Numbered from the stretch's first letter, positions 33,739 to 46,400 are shown. The stretch is 64,000 bases of DNA from Aurelia coerulea (GCA_039566865.1 CM076947.1:3231501-3295500), one strand, 5' to 3'. The notes: generated from the sequence alone by a model not told the origin. Translations and numbers: made by a program.

Positions 33739-35680
33739 GTTTATTGCACGTGTAATCACTCCAGTTTTAATGCGGAAGTGAATTTCTAGAGTCATTGTTT
33801 ATTTCTTTGCACATTGTTCACCGATAAAAAACTTGAGATTAACACAGTTTCATGGACTGAATCGGTACATTTCACGAAGCACATTATTTGTATTTTATAA
33901 CCCATGATGTTTTTAAAATGAAAGTTTTATTTCCAATTCATCTAATCTCTAATCCAAAGGTATAGTTTTTGTTTATCATTTGTCTCTTTCTTCTTTTTTA
34001 GGGACAAAATCAAATTACTAATGAATTATTTATAATTAATAAAGTAAAAAATTTAGAAACATTTAGCCTCAAAACATGCTGTATCCATAAATATTTATTA
34101 CTACTTAATGGGAACATTCTAGCTTGAGAAGCTTTTTAGATGAAAAAAAATATTGACCATTATATATCGTATTGACAAGTATAATGTCGCTTTGGCGAAA
34201 ACTTTGAGTTTCCGGTCCTTTTTTATAAATTTGGCGGACAAAGGTAGAACTGCTTATGTTAAAATTTGGAGATACTGGTCTTTTGTTCTTAACCCTATCA
34301 AATTTGACCCCCGCCCCTAGTAGACTTTTTGTTATAACTCTGCCAGGAGAACAACTATGGCCCGGAAACTTTCTGACTTTTTGCTGCTTCGTACTGTGCA
34401 ACGACTCAAAAAGTTTTATAAAAATATTTTGAAAAATGAGGGGGAGGGAGGCAATTTTCTGGAACTGACTCAGTCAAAATCGCCAGCTCTCGAATATTAA
34501 TTTTCGCGAAAAAAAAGCAAAATCGCAATAGTTTGCAAATATATTTTGCTGGGTAGTTTTATTTGATGTAATCTATCATGATTTTTCATGTTTGGATCGA
34601 AATTGTGCGCAAAATTATATTTTATCGCATTTTTCCTGATTTTGATCGATTTTGTCACTTTTCTTGACCACACACGGCAAAATGCTGACACAAGCAATAA
34701 TGACGACTAACTTTATAGGTTAATTTTCATATTCTCATAAAGTACATGCCTGTGGCTATTAGTACACCAAATCTGGTTGCTCCATCTATTTCCCGGCAAG
34801 AGTTAAGTAAGGGGGGGGGGGCTTTGTTGCCCTGTTACAACCAAGATAGTACGTGTCAGATAGCCCAACCACTATAGGGTTGATTTTGGCGAACAAAGGT
34901 AGCACCACCAGCTTACAGGTAAATTTTAGGATTTTGATTGGATAGGAGGTTAGAAAATTTGATTTCTAGGACAAATTGATTTCAGAAAAGGAAGACTGAT
35001 TTTAAGATTTCACATTTGTCTCAATGCAGTCAGTGAAAAAAGGTCAATGAAACTTGATGTAAAGCGTAGCAAGGAAGAATGGCGGCCGGGGGTCTTGGCT
35101 TGCCCCAGGGAAATTTTTCATGGCCACGCCCTTTACATCATTTGAAAGCGCCCCATTTTTGAAGAATTTGCCTTTCAAAGAAGCAAAGATTCATAAATGA
35201 TGGGGTCTTTCCAGGAAAATTTTGAAAATAGGACTTTAATTTCACGAGGATATACACTCACTTCACTTTTTCATAAGAAAGGCTCAATTTGTCGAAAGCT
35301 AAGGAACAACCCTACCTGAATTGAAAAAAGCTAAGAAACTGCTGTAATTTTCAGTTTTAGTTTTCCTATCGCACTCGAAATTATTTTGACATTGTACAGT
35401 TAAAAGCAACTGTTTGGGCATTTTCTTGAGTGCGAATCATGTTATTTACTCGTTTTGATATCTTACTAAATAATTTGGGAGCCCGTTAGACAAGACAAAA
35501 TCAACTCTACACTTCCGGCATTAAAAATATAAGAAACACGTTAGAAACTTTTGTTAGCACTGAGTAATTAAGTGCAGCCATGGTGCAGCTAACAAAGCGG
35601 AAGTCCCGGAAGTATTCATATTCCTGGATACGAATAAAGAGTTTCTCAGATTTTATTTTTCAATATTATCCCTTATGTTA
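33739..35680. other. Spacer between the arrays, no gene seen
   Basis: AT-rich unique sequence. A poly-G run occurs near 34810. The stretch 35240-35575 is a dispersed repeat, present again in inverted orientation at about 44463-44690 (shared CCGGCATTAAAAATATAAGA / TCTTATTTTTTAATGCCGG and TTTTGATATCTTACTAA-type blocks). Confidence 0.45.
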
Positions 35681-35932
35681 CCCGGGGAGGGGGTACTTGA
35701 CCAGTTTTTGGTCGGAAACTTGCCATCAAAGTTTCAAAAACATACCCGTTCCTGATACCAATTTTCCAAAAAAGTACACCCGACCTTATACCAATTTTCC
35801 GAAAATTTATATCCGACCTTATACTTATACCAAAATCGTGAAAATCGATACCGTTCCTTATACCAAAATCGATACCCTTCCTGATGGCACGTCCCCGTAC
35901 CCAAAACATGCGAAGCACCCCACTCCCCCGGG
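35681..35932. mobile_element. MITE with CCCGGGGAGGGGG ends and TTA target duplication
   Basis: The left end CCCGGGGAGGGGGTACTTG is mirrored by CACCCCACTCCCCCGGG. TTA flanks both sides (35678-35680 and 35933-35935). The inside has repeated TTATACCAATTTTCC and AAAATCGATACC phrases. A 3-bp TTA duplication is typical of PIF/Harbinger-type MITEs. Confidence 0.65.
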
Positions 35933-35938
35933 TTATAT

Positions 35939-36332
35939 TACACGTTTTTTTTATATAAGAAACTGGTTTATAAGAAACTAGTACTAAGTTGGAGCAAAAT
36001 TTAAGAAACTCTAGTACTGTGCATGAGAATTGCTAAGAAACTTTTAAAGCCAAATACAAGGAAATCATGGGCGACTTTTCTTTGAGCCTTTATTTTTTGG
36101 TAATATTCATGATAATTTTATGTTTTGAGTAAAATAGAACTCTCCTTCTTGCTAAAAAATGTGCTGTCTATCGAGAAACGAATACGCGGCAGTGGTAGAC
36201 GCTGCATGCATCAAAAAATAAGAAACAAATTAAGAAACTTTTAGTACTAAAAAGCTGAAATTTTCACGTGAAATTAAGAAACTTCTAGTACTATGGGCTT
36301 ATCCAAGTTTCTTATAAAATAAAAAACGTGTA
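35939..36332. mobile_element. TACACG...CGTGTA MITE, copy 2
   Basis: It begins TACACGTTTTTTTTATATAA with GAAACTGG and ends CTTATAAAATAAAAAACGTG + TA. Its interior matches 20562-20941 in inverted orientation (GCACATTTTTTAGCAAGAA and AAACGAATACG blocks). It lies 6 bp from the previous MITE. Confidence 0.65.
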
Positions 36333-36529
36333 CTCCCGTTTCTTACTGTTATGATAATCTGAAAGTCAAGGTTCAAATCAAAAGTTCCTTACAAAAATAC
36401 ATGCATGCATTTCCACTGCATTGACTAAGAAATGCATAGGAAAGCTTAGATTTCAATGGTTGAAAGGTAATTTTTCATGCTTTCGGATTTATCATTAGAT
36501 ATCTATAAAATAGGAGCTAATTCAAGCCT

Positions 36530-36670
36530 ACTACACGTATTTTTTATAAGAAACTAAGAATTTTGGCCAGTCTGAAAGTTTCTTAAAATCATCAGATTTT
36601 CAGTACACGTATTTTTTGTAAGAAACTAAGAATTTCGTCCAGTACTGACAGTTTCTTAACATTATAGTAT
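36530..36670. repeat. Two truncated copies of the TACACG MITE terminus
   Basis: TACACGTATTTTTTATAAGA with AACTAAGAATT occurs at about 36533 and again as TACACGTATTTTTTGTAAGA at about 36603, each followed by AAGTTTCTTA-type sequence. This is a tandem pair about 70 bp apart. Confidence 0.55.
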
Positions 36671-36969
36671 TTTGAGTACTCAAAGTTTCTTACGAGTCTC
36701 TTGGAGGTTCATAAAAATTTTCATGTTCACTGACTGCATGTGCCCTTGTGAACATTTACAAACAATGCTTTTGTAGCCTTTCCAATGTTTAGACATTACT
36801 CAAGTACCTTATGAGGTATGAGTAATATTTTACAGGAAACAAGTGAAATTAAAGTAGAAATATATCAAGGATTTTCACGCAAAAGCTTCCCTTGCTTCGT
36901 TAACTTCTGTCATCCTGGTTCCCGGCGAAAAGAAATGCGTCCCGAGACAGAGACCTGATCAATGTTGCT

Positions 36970-37745
36970 AGAATGCAACTCGTCCACCCGTCCACCCTGT
37001 CCACCCTTAGATTCTCTCAGTCTCTGGTTTTCTTTCCTATGACGTACCACATGCAACTCGTCCACCCGTCCACCCTGTTCACCCTTAGATTCTCTCAATC
37101 TCTCGTTATCTTTCCTATGACGTACCACGTGCAACTCGTCCACCCGTCCACCCTGTCCACCCTAAGATTCTCTAAATCTCTCCTTTTCTTTCATATGACG
37201 TACCACGTGCAACTCGTCCACCCGTCCACCCTGTCCGCCCTAAGATTCTCTCAATCTCTCATTTTCTTTCCTTTGACGTACCACATGCAACTCGTCCACC
37301 CGTCCACCCTGTCCACCCTAAGATTCTCTCAATCTCTCGTTTTCTTTCCTATGACGTACCACGTGCAACTCGTCCACCCGTCCACCCTGTCCACCCTAAG
37401 ATTCTCTCAATCTCTCGTTTTCTTTCCCATGACGTACCACATGCAACTCGTCCACCCGTCCACCCTGTCCACCCTAAGATTCTCTCAATCTCTCGTTTTC
37501 TTTCCCATGACGTACCACATGCAACTCGTCCACCCGTCCACCCTGTCCACCCTTAGATTCTCTCAATCTCTCGTTTTCTTTCCTATGACGTACCACGTGC
37601 AACTCGTCCACCCGTCCACCCTGTCCACCCTAAGATTCTCTCAATCTCTCGTTTTCTTTCCCATGATGTACCACGTGCAAGTCGTCCACCTGTCCACCTT
37701 GCTTGTCCACCCTAAGATTCTCTCAATCTCTCGTTCTCTTGCACC
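36970..37745 (+). repeat. 78-bp minisatellite array, right (inverted relative to the left array)
   Basis: About 10 units of CAACTCGTCCACCCGTCCAC, TCTCTCAATCTCTCGTTTTC and CCATGACGTACCACGTGCAA, the exact complement of the left-array unit. The 273-codon ORF here is a translation of the repeat. The last unit is degraded (TGTCCACCTTGCTTGTCCAC). Confidence 0.85.
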
Positions 37746-37850
37746 CTTAGGTTCCCTCAATCTCTGCTCCAAATCAATGCTCCAAAATGATTGAGCTATT
37801 GATCAATCGTGACTATCGAAGTGATCAATCAGAGATTAGTGATCAATCAT

Positions 37851-38973
37851 GATAAACTGGAATGAAATGTTGGTCCCCTCAATTTCTATTAGTAGGATTT
37901 CATTCTTTGATATATCGAGGAATAGCCATATCTACTGTGCACACAAGAGGCTCCCAACAAAGCATCCACCAAGATTTGAAGCTGACAGTTTTTGCCTTAC
38001 ATTTATGATTTAACTTTTTATTTCATTTTAGATTTGGATTTCGTCTTGCACATTTTAATGTTTTATTTATTTCGTATTGGGATTTCTGTTTACATTTGGA
38101 TTTCATCTTGCTTTAGATTGTGTTGGGTGTCACATTCCCATTCGATTTCATTTTGTGTTCTTTTCTGCATTTAATATTGTCTCGTGATTTCGAAATGCAT
38201 TTTATTTTTTTGGAATAGAGCATTTATACGAGTTTATGATTTCGTTTTGTCGGATTTAATTTCCAAATGTGGTTTTTATTTTATAGTTTAGTTTTGGCCT
38301 TAATCACACTTCATACATACCTTCTCCATTTTAGCTTTCTTGCCATCCTCCTCCTTTTTGACTTTTTTCCCTCCTTTCGATTCACGGATGTATGTTTCCT
38401 TCAGTTTCATTGAAACCTCTTTATCATCTAAATTCAAATATGGAAATGTGATCCCTCTGTTCGATTAAAGTCTTTTAAGAAAAAGTTTGTCTTCATGAAA
38501 AAATAACATACCAAAACTTCTTAAAGACATCTTGTTCGGAGCAAGGTTCACAAGTAATTTTGCGGAGAAACAAATTTTGTTCGTATAATTAGAGAGCGAA
38601 AACCTCCAGGATTGAAAGATGAAACAGCCGTTTCTGAATGGAAAAATTCACATGGCACCAACGCAACAACGTTGAAGGAACATATCTGGTTCCGTAGTTC
38701 TACATTCTATGGTTGCGTGTTCCGTAGCCCATTGTTTTGTGGTCCATGAATGTCAAAAGATACATACAAAATATACAAATATATACAACCTACCATTTAA
38801 ATCCATGATCAAACATGCATAGCATTTCCCATCGTCGTATCTTGCTTTCCCAATCATCGTTTTCTCTAATGTTGTCCTGTCATCACCATTCATCACCTCC
38901 CTTCTTTTTTCTTTCACTTTGTGCTGTTTGGTGTCGCACCAACGTATTCATACCCATTCTGACAAAGTAGAGG
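37851..38973. other. No gene seen
   Basis: AT-rich, low-complexity sequence with many TTTCATTTT-like phrases and no supported ORF. Confidence 0.4.
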
Positions 38974-39136
38974 TACACATATTTCTTTATAAGAAACTGC
39001 CCCTAAGAAATTCAACTTTCACATCGCCAAAAAATTAAGAATTTCCATTACTTGAAAAGTATAAATTAAGAAACTATTTATTTTGATAAAGGAAATCCTG
39101 TACTCGTGCAAAATCTTAGTTTCTTATCAAATTACC
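38974..39136. repeat. Degraded TACACG MITE
   Basis: It starts TACACATATTTCTTTATAAG with AAACTG and contains AAGAAACT phrases. The right end (GTTTCTTATCAAATTACCTG) is degraded. Confidence 0.4.
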
Positions 39137-39633
39137 TGTGGAGCAACAAATCCACACTGGGGATGAGTCTCGATTTGAAGCAATAACATCATCCAATTCA
39201 ATGTGGAAAACTGAGACTCGTGTAATCAGTACAGCATTGAATAGTCTTTGCGGTAAAGACTATCAGATATCAGCAAATCAAAGAACACAATATACAAGAG
39301 ACTCGGGCAATAAGTATATTGTTTGCCCTGGCCCCAGTGACGTTCGAACAGATGTTTGATGTTTCGTTCGAAATTCAAAGGATAGACGTTGACGCTCCAT
39401 CTTTCTTCAGTTTCAAATAATAGGTGAAACAAAGAAATTGTTTAAAGTACAACCGTTTTTGTTTTTTTAAATTGGTTTTACTTGTAGCAAACGAAGAAGA
39501 TTTCTTCAACTTTGTTTGGCTTTTACATGTTTGTCTAGCAAACTGGAAAACAATTGCAACAAAAACGTGAATTTAACTTCTTTGAGTTATATTTGAATTG
39601 TTTCTTCTTTAACCAAAGTTTCAAGTTCATTAA
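39137..39633. other. No gene seen
   Basis: Short ORFs only, with no motif. The stretch ends at the TTAA target site at 39630-39633. Confidence 0.4.
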
Positions 39634-42600
39634 GGTAGTACTTCACACTTCAAAATTTATGTACTATGAAATACAAAACAGGCCCTGGTACCCAAACTGT
39701 TCTTTGTATGAGGTTGAAATTCTTGTGAATAATTTCTTATGGTATATGTTCATTGAAAATCAGTTTTTGAAGAAAGAATGAATTACCATTGTTCAGTTAT
39801 GCTAATTTATGCGACGCGTTGTCTTTTTCTTAGAAAGGTGATAAATCCAGAACCAGATGACCTATGAAGTTCAAATTTGGGCAGTATGTTCCTGTTAATG
39901 GCATCTGTGTTTTGAGTAGACAAATTTTTTATATCTGATTCAACAAAGAAAAAAATCAGTAAAATCACTGTTTCCATGGAAACAGCTGCCATTTTTAAAA
40001 TTTTGAATAATTGTCTACTTAAAACATTTGTTATCTTCCAACAGATCTATGTGGAAAGTTTCATTCAAATATCTCCTGTCATGTCAGAGCAACTTCATTC
40101 CCAGTTTTACAACTTCATGAAAATGAGTTTTTGAGAAAACGGCTCTTAAAGTTTCTAAAGTTTTTAAGAATAGTGTTTCCCTTTTTTATCAATGTAAAGT
40201 AAACCAAACCTTGATTTATGCTTTAAAAAGGTTGAGAAGTACCTGTAGCTACAAAATCAGTTCTTAAATGTGCATTAAACTGGCAATATATATGCTAGTG
40301 GCTCTGGCATTACAGGAGTTACTTCAATTGATGATGATGCCAAGATAGCAAATGATGGTTCAACACGTTCCAAGTCAAATTTTTGTTTCTTGGCTCCTTT
40401 TGATGTCTGCTCCCTTTTTCGCTTCTGTGGGGCTGTCTTTTCTCCTTCACTTGTGAAACCTCCTGGTTGGTAGTGCTGCTTACTTGATGCAACTGCCTTT
40501 TTCTTTGTTATTTTCTTATTCCAACGCCAACATCTATATTTTTGTGTGATCTTCTGAGTTGCAGATTTTCTTCTGACTTCATCTGCAGCTCTCAAAGAAA
40601 TCATTGTAGATCTGCCAACATTTTGAATGCCTGCAGCTTTAAGAAGAAGAGCCTTTGATCCTGCACCGGTGTTGAAGCAGGACACTGCTTCAGAAACACT
40701 AAACTCTATTCTTGCTTTGCTGCAAAACATTGTCTTTGGACATCGATCCCAAATGAGGTGATTCAAACTTTCATTTGCATTTTGGGTTAAACCTTGTAGG
40801 CAAGTCCTGCAGAAGTCAATCTTTCAAAAATTGGTTTTATGTCGAAGTAAAATGCAGCAGGAAGCCTTTGTGTTTCATCATAAGTATGACAGCCTGTTTC
40901 TTTATCAGAATTGAACTTACACCAAGTTGATTCTCCTTTTGGACAAAATCTGTGCTGCTCTTCAAGACTAACATTTGTTGCTGGCTGTATTGAATGATGA
41001 AAAATTGCCCAGATAGCATTCTGCATTGCCTGCAAATCCCCAGTGTTCTTCCTTATTGCATTTCCATAGTAACGCTGAATAATGTTGATTCTTTCCTTTG
41101 TCAAACGACCTTTCCCACCTATTGTCTTGCCATCTGCCAACTTCTTCCCTTTTCCATCCTTCTTGTAATTTCTCAATGCATTGCCCATTCTTTTTTGGAT
41201 GTGTCCAATGCATTCTTCCTTTATCACTTTGTACCTTCCTCCGTAAATTTTAGCAATGCCATCTCTAACGACCTTGTAGGTATCACTGTCACCATCTCCT
41301 ACAAATGTAGTATACTTCAAATTTCTTTCAGAGATTGATCTTTTGAATATTTTAAGTGCACCATCACCTTCCATACCACCAGAAGAACCCTCATAATTAA
41401 TTTGACATTTCTCTGAATGTTTCTCTTCCCACTGCTTGTACATTTGACTAGTTTTATCATCATGTTGGTGTTTTCTGCATTCATGACAATGTAATGACAG
41501 CACTTCAAAATCCACCACTTCACCTGTATCAACAAGGATGGCTATTACTACTCCATATTTGGACGTAAACCCGCGTTTTTGCCATGTACCATCTATGCTA
41601 ACTGCTACTGGGATAGCTCCATCCGCGTCTCTTTTGTCAGCATTTGGGCTTTTCTTTAAAATACATTTTCGTATCCGCTCTGCTGCTTTATTCATAACCA
41701 GCTCTGCTTCTCGTCTCCCACTCCGAGCCACATACTTCATGTGTCTAGCATATGAAGCAGGCGCTAATGGTGGAGGCAGATTCATAATTCCACAAAAATC
41801 AGATAATACTTTGCGCCCACCTTTCATTGTGTTACATGATACAACAGATCGCCTATTTACTTCAAATTTCCCATTGTCAATTTTGGCACTTGAATATGTT
41901 TTTGTCTCATGTTGACACTGAGAGCACTTAAAAATTAACATCTCAGCCAGGCCATGTCTCCTGGAGTTATCTTTCAAAATCTTTATCTCTGATTTTGCAC
42001 TTTTGCATGAAGAACAAATTGCAGCTGATCTTAGGGCAGATTGAACCACTGAGATCTCCACCAGAGAGAATCCTTCTGCCTCTACAGTTTTCCTTGCAGC
42101 TTTATTTGGTGAAAAGCCCAAAGCCTTACGACTTGACCTTGTTAATACACCATCTGGTACAAGGTCTTCAAATGAAGAATTCGCTAATTTCTTATCAGTA
42201 ATACTACTGAGAGCACTTGTGTTCTCTACATTATGATCACCGACTCTAGGCCTAGGCGTCGAGGTGGATGTAACTTGTATTGGCTCATCCGTAGTACTGG
42301 CAATGTTGATTTCTTCAAGCCTACTATTCGCATTGTCAGTGGTTAAATCTTGAGGACGCCTTCCAAAAAAGCCTTTCCTCTTCTTTGCTTTGATTCGTTT
42401 AATTGCTCGTTTCTTGACAGGAGCCATACAGTAGATGTTCACCGAACTCGTAGGCCCACAGACAGCTCACCGTGAAGTGAAGAGTTTTTCCTCGCATTTA
42501 CCAGAAGGAGGCTACCACAGGTCGGCCATATGCTGTTTTTAAACAACAGGGAGACTCTCGGGAATAAATACAGGAAAGGGGGACGCCCGGGGGCTCTAAA

Positions 42601-42817
42601 CGCCCTGAAATCACCCATAGCAACCAAAAAATTTCCGTTGCCAAGGAGAAAAAAATTACCAGTGCCAAGAAACTTTGTTACTGTGTCGAAAAGGGAAATA
42701 ATTCTCAAAAATAGTTTTTTCAGATAGATTCTCCAATGTGTGAAGAATCATTTTTTGCAAAAAACCCAAATTCGATAATTTTGAGAAAAGTTGGTTTTTA
42801 AAGTGTGAAGTACATCC
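39634..42817 (-). mobile_element. TTAA-flanked DNA transposon (Kolobok-like), 3184 bp
   Basis: TTAA is present at 39630-39633 and 42818-42821. The ends are inverted: GGTAGTACTTCACACTTCAA on the left, and the complement of the right end reads GGATGTACTTCACACTTTAA. Between them, on the minus strand, is a single transposase gene (40275-42442). A TTAA target together with a non-piggyBac DDE transposase carrying a zinc-binding CxxC...CxxC region fits the Kolobok group. The protein also resembles the family labelled Mutator-like transposase in domain databases, so the superfamily name is inference. Confidence 0.75.
40275..42442 (-). pseudogene. DDE transposase with one frameshift before the catalytic Glu
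   Basis: The first frame (42442-40787, 551 codons; a second Met at 42426 begins MAPVKKRAIKRIKAKKR, a basic nuclear-type N-terminus) has ICSSCKSAKSEI...FKCSQCQHE (paired CxxC), AVSIDGTWQKRGFTSKYGVV (first Asp), TFVGDGDSDTYKVV (second Asp), KEECIGHIQKRMGNALRN and KGESTWCKF. At about 40795-40810 the frame slips. The other frame gives CLQGLTQNANESLNHLIW (expected catalytic Glu in NESLN), then CFNTGAGSKALLLKAAGI and a basic tail to 40275. No other break is seen, so this is a recent copy or a sequencing error. The full product would be about 720 residues. Confidence 0.8.
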
Positions 42818-42821
42818 TTAA

Positions 42822-43703
42822 TCAATACAACCATTGGGAGTTGAGCTGAAGTGAGTTCCCGATAAATAATTTCTTATCAAAGTATTCCTTGAATAAAATC
42901 AATGGCCTATTAAGCCTACCAGACGTTTTTATTTGCTTTTAAAAAGCAGTTCAGCTTGGATGAACTATTTATTTCAGGTTCTGGTCGGCGCAGATACTTG
43001 AAGTCAAGAAAAATTAATAGAAATAGTGAAAATATGACATGAAATCTTACCATAGCATGTCATTTGTCTCTGATAAATTATCGAACAATGTTTCCATGGA
43101 TGGACTTTTACGAGGCAGTATTGTGGCGCCAGATACTCAACATGCATATACGCAAGATAGGAGAAATTTGCGTTACACATGCGCAAACATTTCACAGGGG
43201 TACGAGGTAAAATTTGAAGTGAAATTGGAAAAGAAGCTTGGAGCGCCAGTGTTGACATTTGGTTTTGGAGTTTGAACAGGAAGACAAATCTCTCGTAAAT
43301 TGTGTTAATGTCAAGCAGGAATCGCAAAGGTACCAAGCATACTTATATCCTTAATCATTAATACATCATTAATTATCATTCTCAAATGATTTAATCATTC
43401 AGTTCAGGCCTAGTGTAGGCCCTACTACTTTGGCATTGGACCTCCTGCCTCCTACTTTGTTAGCCGACAAGACAACAAACCGGTTGAATGTTATTTTTCG
43501 ATCAGGCCTACTAAGTGTGTGGAATACACCCTGTGTCTTTTTAAGCAAGATCTCAAAAACAAATGACAAGTCTTTTTTAACTTTGATTTTGTTTTCGCTA
43601 CAAAACCGAAATGTTAATGGTCCCTATTACTCGCAAATCACAGGAGATCCCACAACAATAAATTAAATACACATATTTTTCTTTTGAGAAACCAAGGTCC
43701 AGG
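42822..43703. other. No supported gene
   Basis: A 78-codon plus-strand frame (43039-43275) and overlapping minus-strand frames exist, but none has a recognisable motif or splice partner. Confidence 0.35.
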
Positions 43704-43711
43704 GCTGGTAG

Positions 43712-44411
43712 TAGGGCTGTCCAAATGAAAGATTATAAGTATTCGAATATTCGGTGCTAATTTTACCGAATATTCGGTTATTCGGCGAATAGGGGTGTGG
43801 CTAGGGCGTGGTTCAAAGAAGTTTGAAATTTGGTAGTATGGCACAGATCAATCATTGTAAGGCAAATTGTCTTATCACCTTTGGTCCAACTACAGTGCTA
43901 CAGCCTGCTAGGGGATAACCAAATGAAGCTTGCCTGCATGCACGCAGGCTAAATAAAGCTTGCTACATCACATTATTATGCTTCATTTATTCACCCAGAA
44001 AATAGCAATACAACGGAGTAAAGCAGAGGAATACAACAAGCTAACAATACCTTGTTGTTTTACACAACAATATCCTTGCCATTGCCCCTTGTCTCGCTAT
44101 CTGCCTACTGTCTAGACAAGACAGTTTGATCCATTCAGTCAGTCACACTATTCGCAATATTTGCTTGTCATTCTATTTGGATTATTCGCTATGTCAACCT
44201 ATTCGGTTTCTTTGACTGATCATTTTGCATTCCAACCAGTTGACTAGTCATACTATCCGAATAATCAATTTATTCGACTGGTCATTCAATCCGAATAATC
44301 ACACTATTCGTACTATTCGGTTGGCAGCGAATAATCGTTGCGCCTCACTGCTATTCGAATAGTGATCAGATAACCGAATAGCGATTATTCGACCTTCGGT
44401 GGACAGGCCTA
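43712..44411. mobile_element. hAT MITE, 700 bp, with 8-bp target duplication
   Basis: GCTGGTAG is present at 43704-43711 and 44412-44419. The ends are TAGGGCTGTCCA and TGGACAGGCCTA. The interior is dense in palindromic ATTCGAATATTCGG and CGAATAATC phrases on both sides, so long hairpins can form. It has no ORF. An 8-bp duplication with a CAGGGxTGTCCA-like end is typical of hAT. Confidence 0.8.
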
Positions 44412-44419
44412 GCTGGTAG

Positions 44420-46400
44420 GCAGTTGCTTAAATTTTTAGGCCATTTTGCTACCAAAGGTTTCTTGCGTGTTTCTTATTTTTTAATGCCGGAAGCGTCGAG
44501 TTAATTTCGTTTTGTGTGAAGGGTTCTAGTTTAGTAAGATCTAAAAACAAGTAAATAACATAATTCACAATCAAAATTATGTCCAGACAGTTGCTATAAC
44601 TGGACAGTGTCAAAAAATTTTTAGTGCAATGGGAATTTTCGAAAAATTGAGCCTACTGTTTCTTATAAGCGGTTTCTTATAAAAAAAATAGGTGTATGAT
44701 ATTGAAGAACATTCACAGAAACAGCTGAGAAACTTTCGGTACTGATAAATCTGATAAATTAAAAAAATTTCAGCAGTTCCTACTTCTTGTTTTCTTGTTA
44801 AATCTTAGCTATTTGTAAGTTTCATGAGTTTCTTTTTCAATTTTTCAGAAGCAGATTTGATTATTCTGTGAAGACGTTGATGAGCATTGATGGTCAATAA
44901 TGTGGAAACGTTGACCCACTTCTCCTCTTATTGCACAAGATCAACAATTAACAATTGAGTCTGTTGACATTCTCATAGCTCATAGATACAGTGAAGTAAA
45001 AAAACATGCAAAAATGCATTTTTCAATCAGTTGTCTGCTTGTACAAGAGGTCTCTTCTACAATGATGTCAGCAAAGAAAAACTCCAGGGGGATACATAAG
45101 ATGTTGAGGGTATGTGCATATTCCACCCATAGGGGTGGGATTTGGACCCAATAGTTTCGAAAAAAGACTACCTTTTGGCAGATTTTTCTTAACAATGGGT
45201 GGTAGCAATAGCACTACTAATAATTGAAGTTCATTCTTATGCCAGTTAACATATCAAAAAATTTCCAGTGTCGCTCACATAGCTTGATCTTCAGTTTTAG
45301 TGAATATATGAATATATTAAATATCAAGATGTATGATTTCCTAGCATTTCCGCCTGTCTGTGGCACTGGCGTTTTACCAGATGTGCCAAAATGATCTTCA
45401 CTTTTTAATCAGCCAACTATGAGATAATTATAGATTTCAAAGACTGAGTTACAATTAGAAAATAATACTGGATTGTTTGTTCTGAAGAATAAAGTTCATT
45501 TCCGCATACCACCTGGTGTAAAGCCCAGTACAGTACCGTATTGAATTACTGTAAATAATGTTTGGCCGTGGCCAAATGTACTGGCGACCAGGAGAGGGAG
45601 GTCAGATATTGCTACCCAATCCCATAATGTTGAAGAAATAACAAAAAACAATTCAATGTTAAAGGGAATTCCATTTCAATGCAAAAGAATTGATGTCCTC
45701 TCAGTCATGGTCGCATTCAGATCAAATCTGTTCTGAATCAATGGGGACATGGTGCTGGGAAAATTTTTTCCAGGTGTACTTGCATTCAAAATCCGTTACC
45801 AGAAGTCCTGACATTCATAATCCCAGTTCATTGGTTATCTGTGATTGATTTTAATTCACCATGCTTATTGTGATATCTTTAATCATATGTATCGTCTTTA
45901 TGGTCAAGAGGAAGTAACAAAAATTGGACCATGAATAATGTTTGACCTTGTTTGAATAATGTTTGAATAATGTTTGACCAGAACATGATCAACACATTTT
46001 TGTTGGGGATACAAACAGGCTAAGTTGTGAGCCTCAAGGAATCCCCCAAAAAGGGCTCCAGATCGCATGCGCAGTAACAATTTACTTCACTTAAATGTAA
46101 TATACAAATTAGCTGGACCGTTGCGAACAAGGGCAGAAACAAAAGCAGCAGGGCGCATGACAATGTGAGCCCCAGCGTTGATTCGCTCTCAACAAAGCTG
46201 AAACACAATGTATCAAAACAATAGGGTCAGCACTTCATCTCCCTGACAAATTCATTTTCAAAACATGGTCTGTTGACCATTCAACATATTTTCCTACCTT
46301 TTCAAACATGTTGCTTTTATAATTGAGCATCAGGGAATTCTTTAAACTTTTGCAGAATTCTAAGAAAATTCCCATTTTCAAATTCTTGTATTCCTCTTTA
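44420..46400. other. Dispersed repeat then unique sequence
   Basis: 44463-44690 is the inverted partner of 35240-35575. Phrases such as TTTCTTATAAGCGGTTTCTT near 44660 tie it to the TACACG MITE family. The rest shows no gene. Near 45940-45985 a GAATAATGTTTGACC phrase is repeated three times. Confidence 0.4.

Larger units (their letters stand above)
32494..37850. mobile_element. Second foldback-like structure with opposed 78-bp arrays
   Basis: A 78-bp unit is repeated about 14 times at 32636-33738 in one orientation and about 10 times at 36970-37745 in the opposite orientation, separated by 3.2 kb. Outside the arrays both sides carry related TGATCNCTGATTNATCAAT-type sequence (32494-32635, and 37795-37850 inverted). 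A very long hairpin could form. The middle contains two MITEs and no supported gene. No target duplication was established, so the outer limits are approximate. Confidence 0.5.

Noticed and set aside
41995..42201. Plus-strand ORFs across the 39634-42817 transposase
   Set aside because: Antisense shadows of a well-supported transposase frame.
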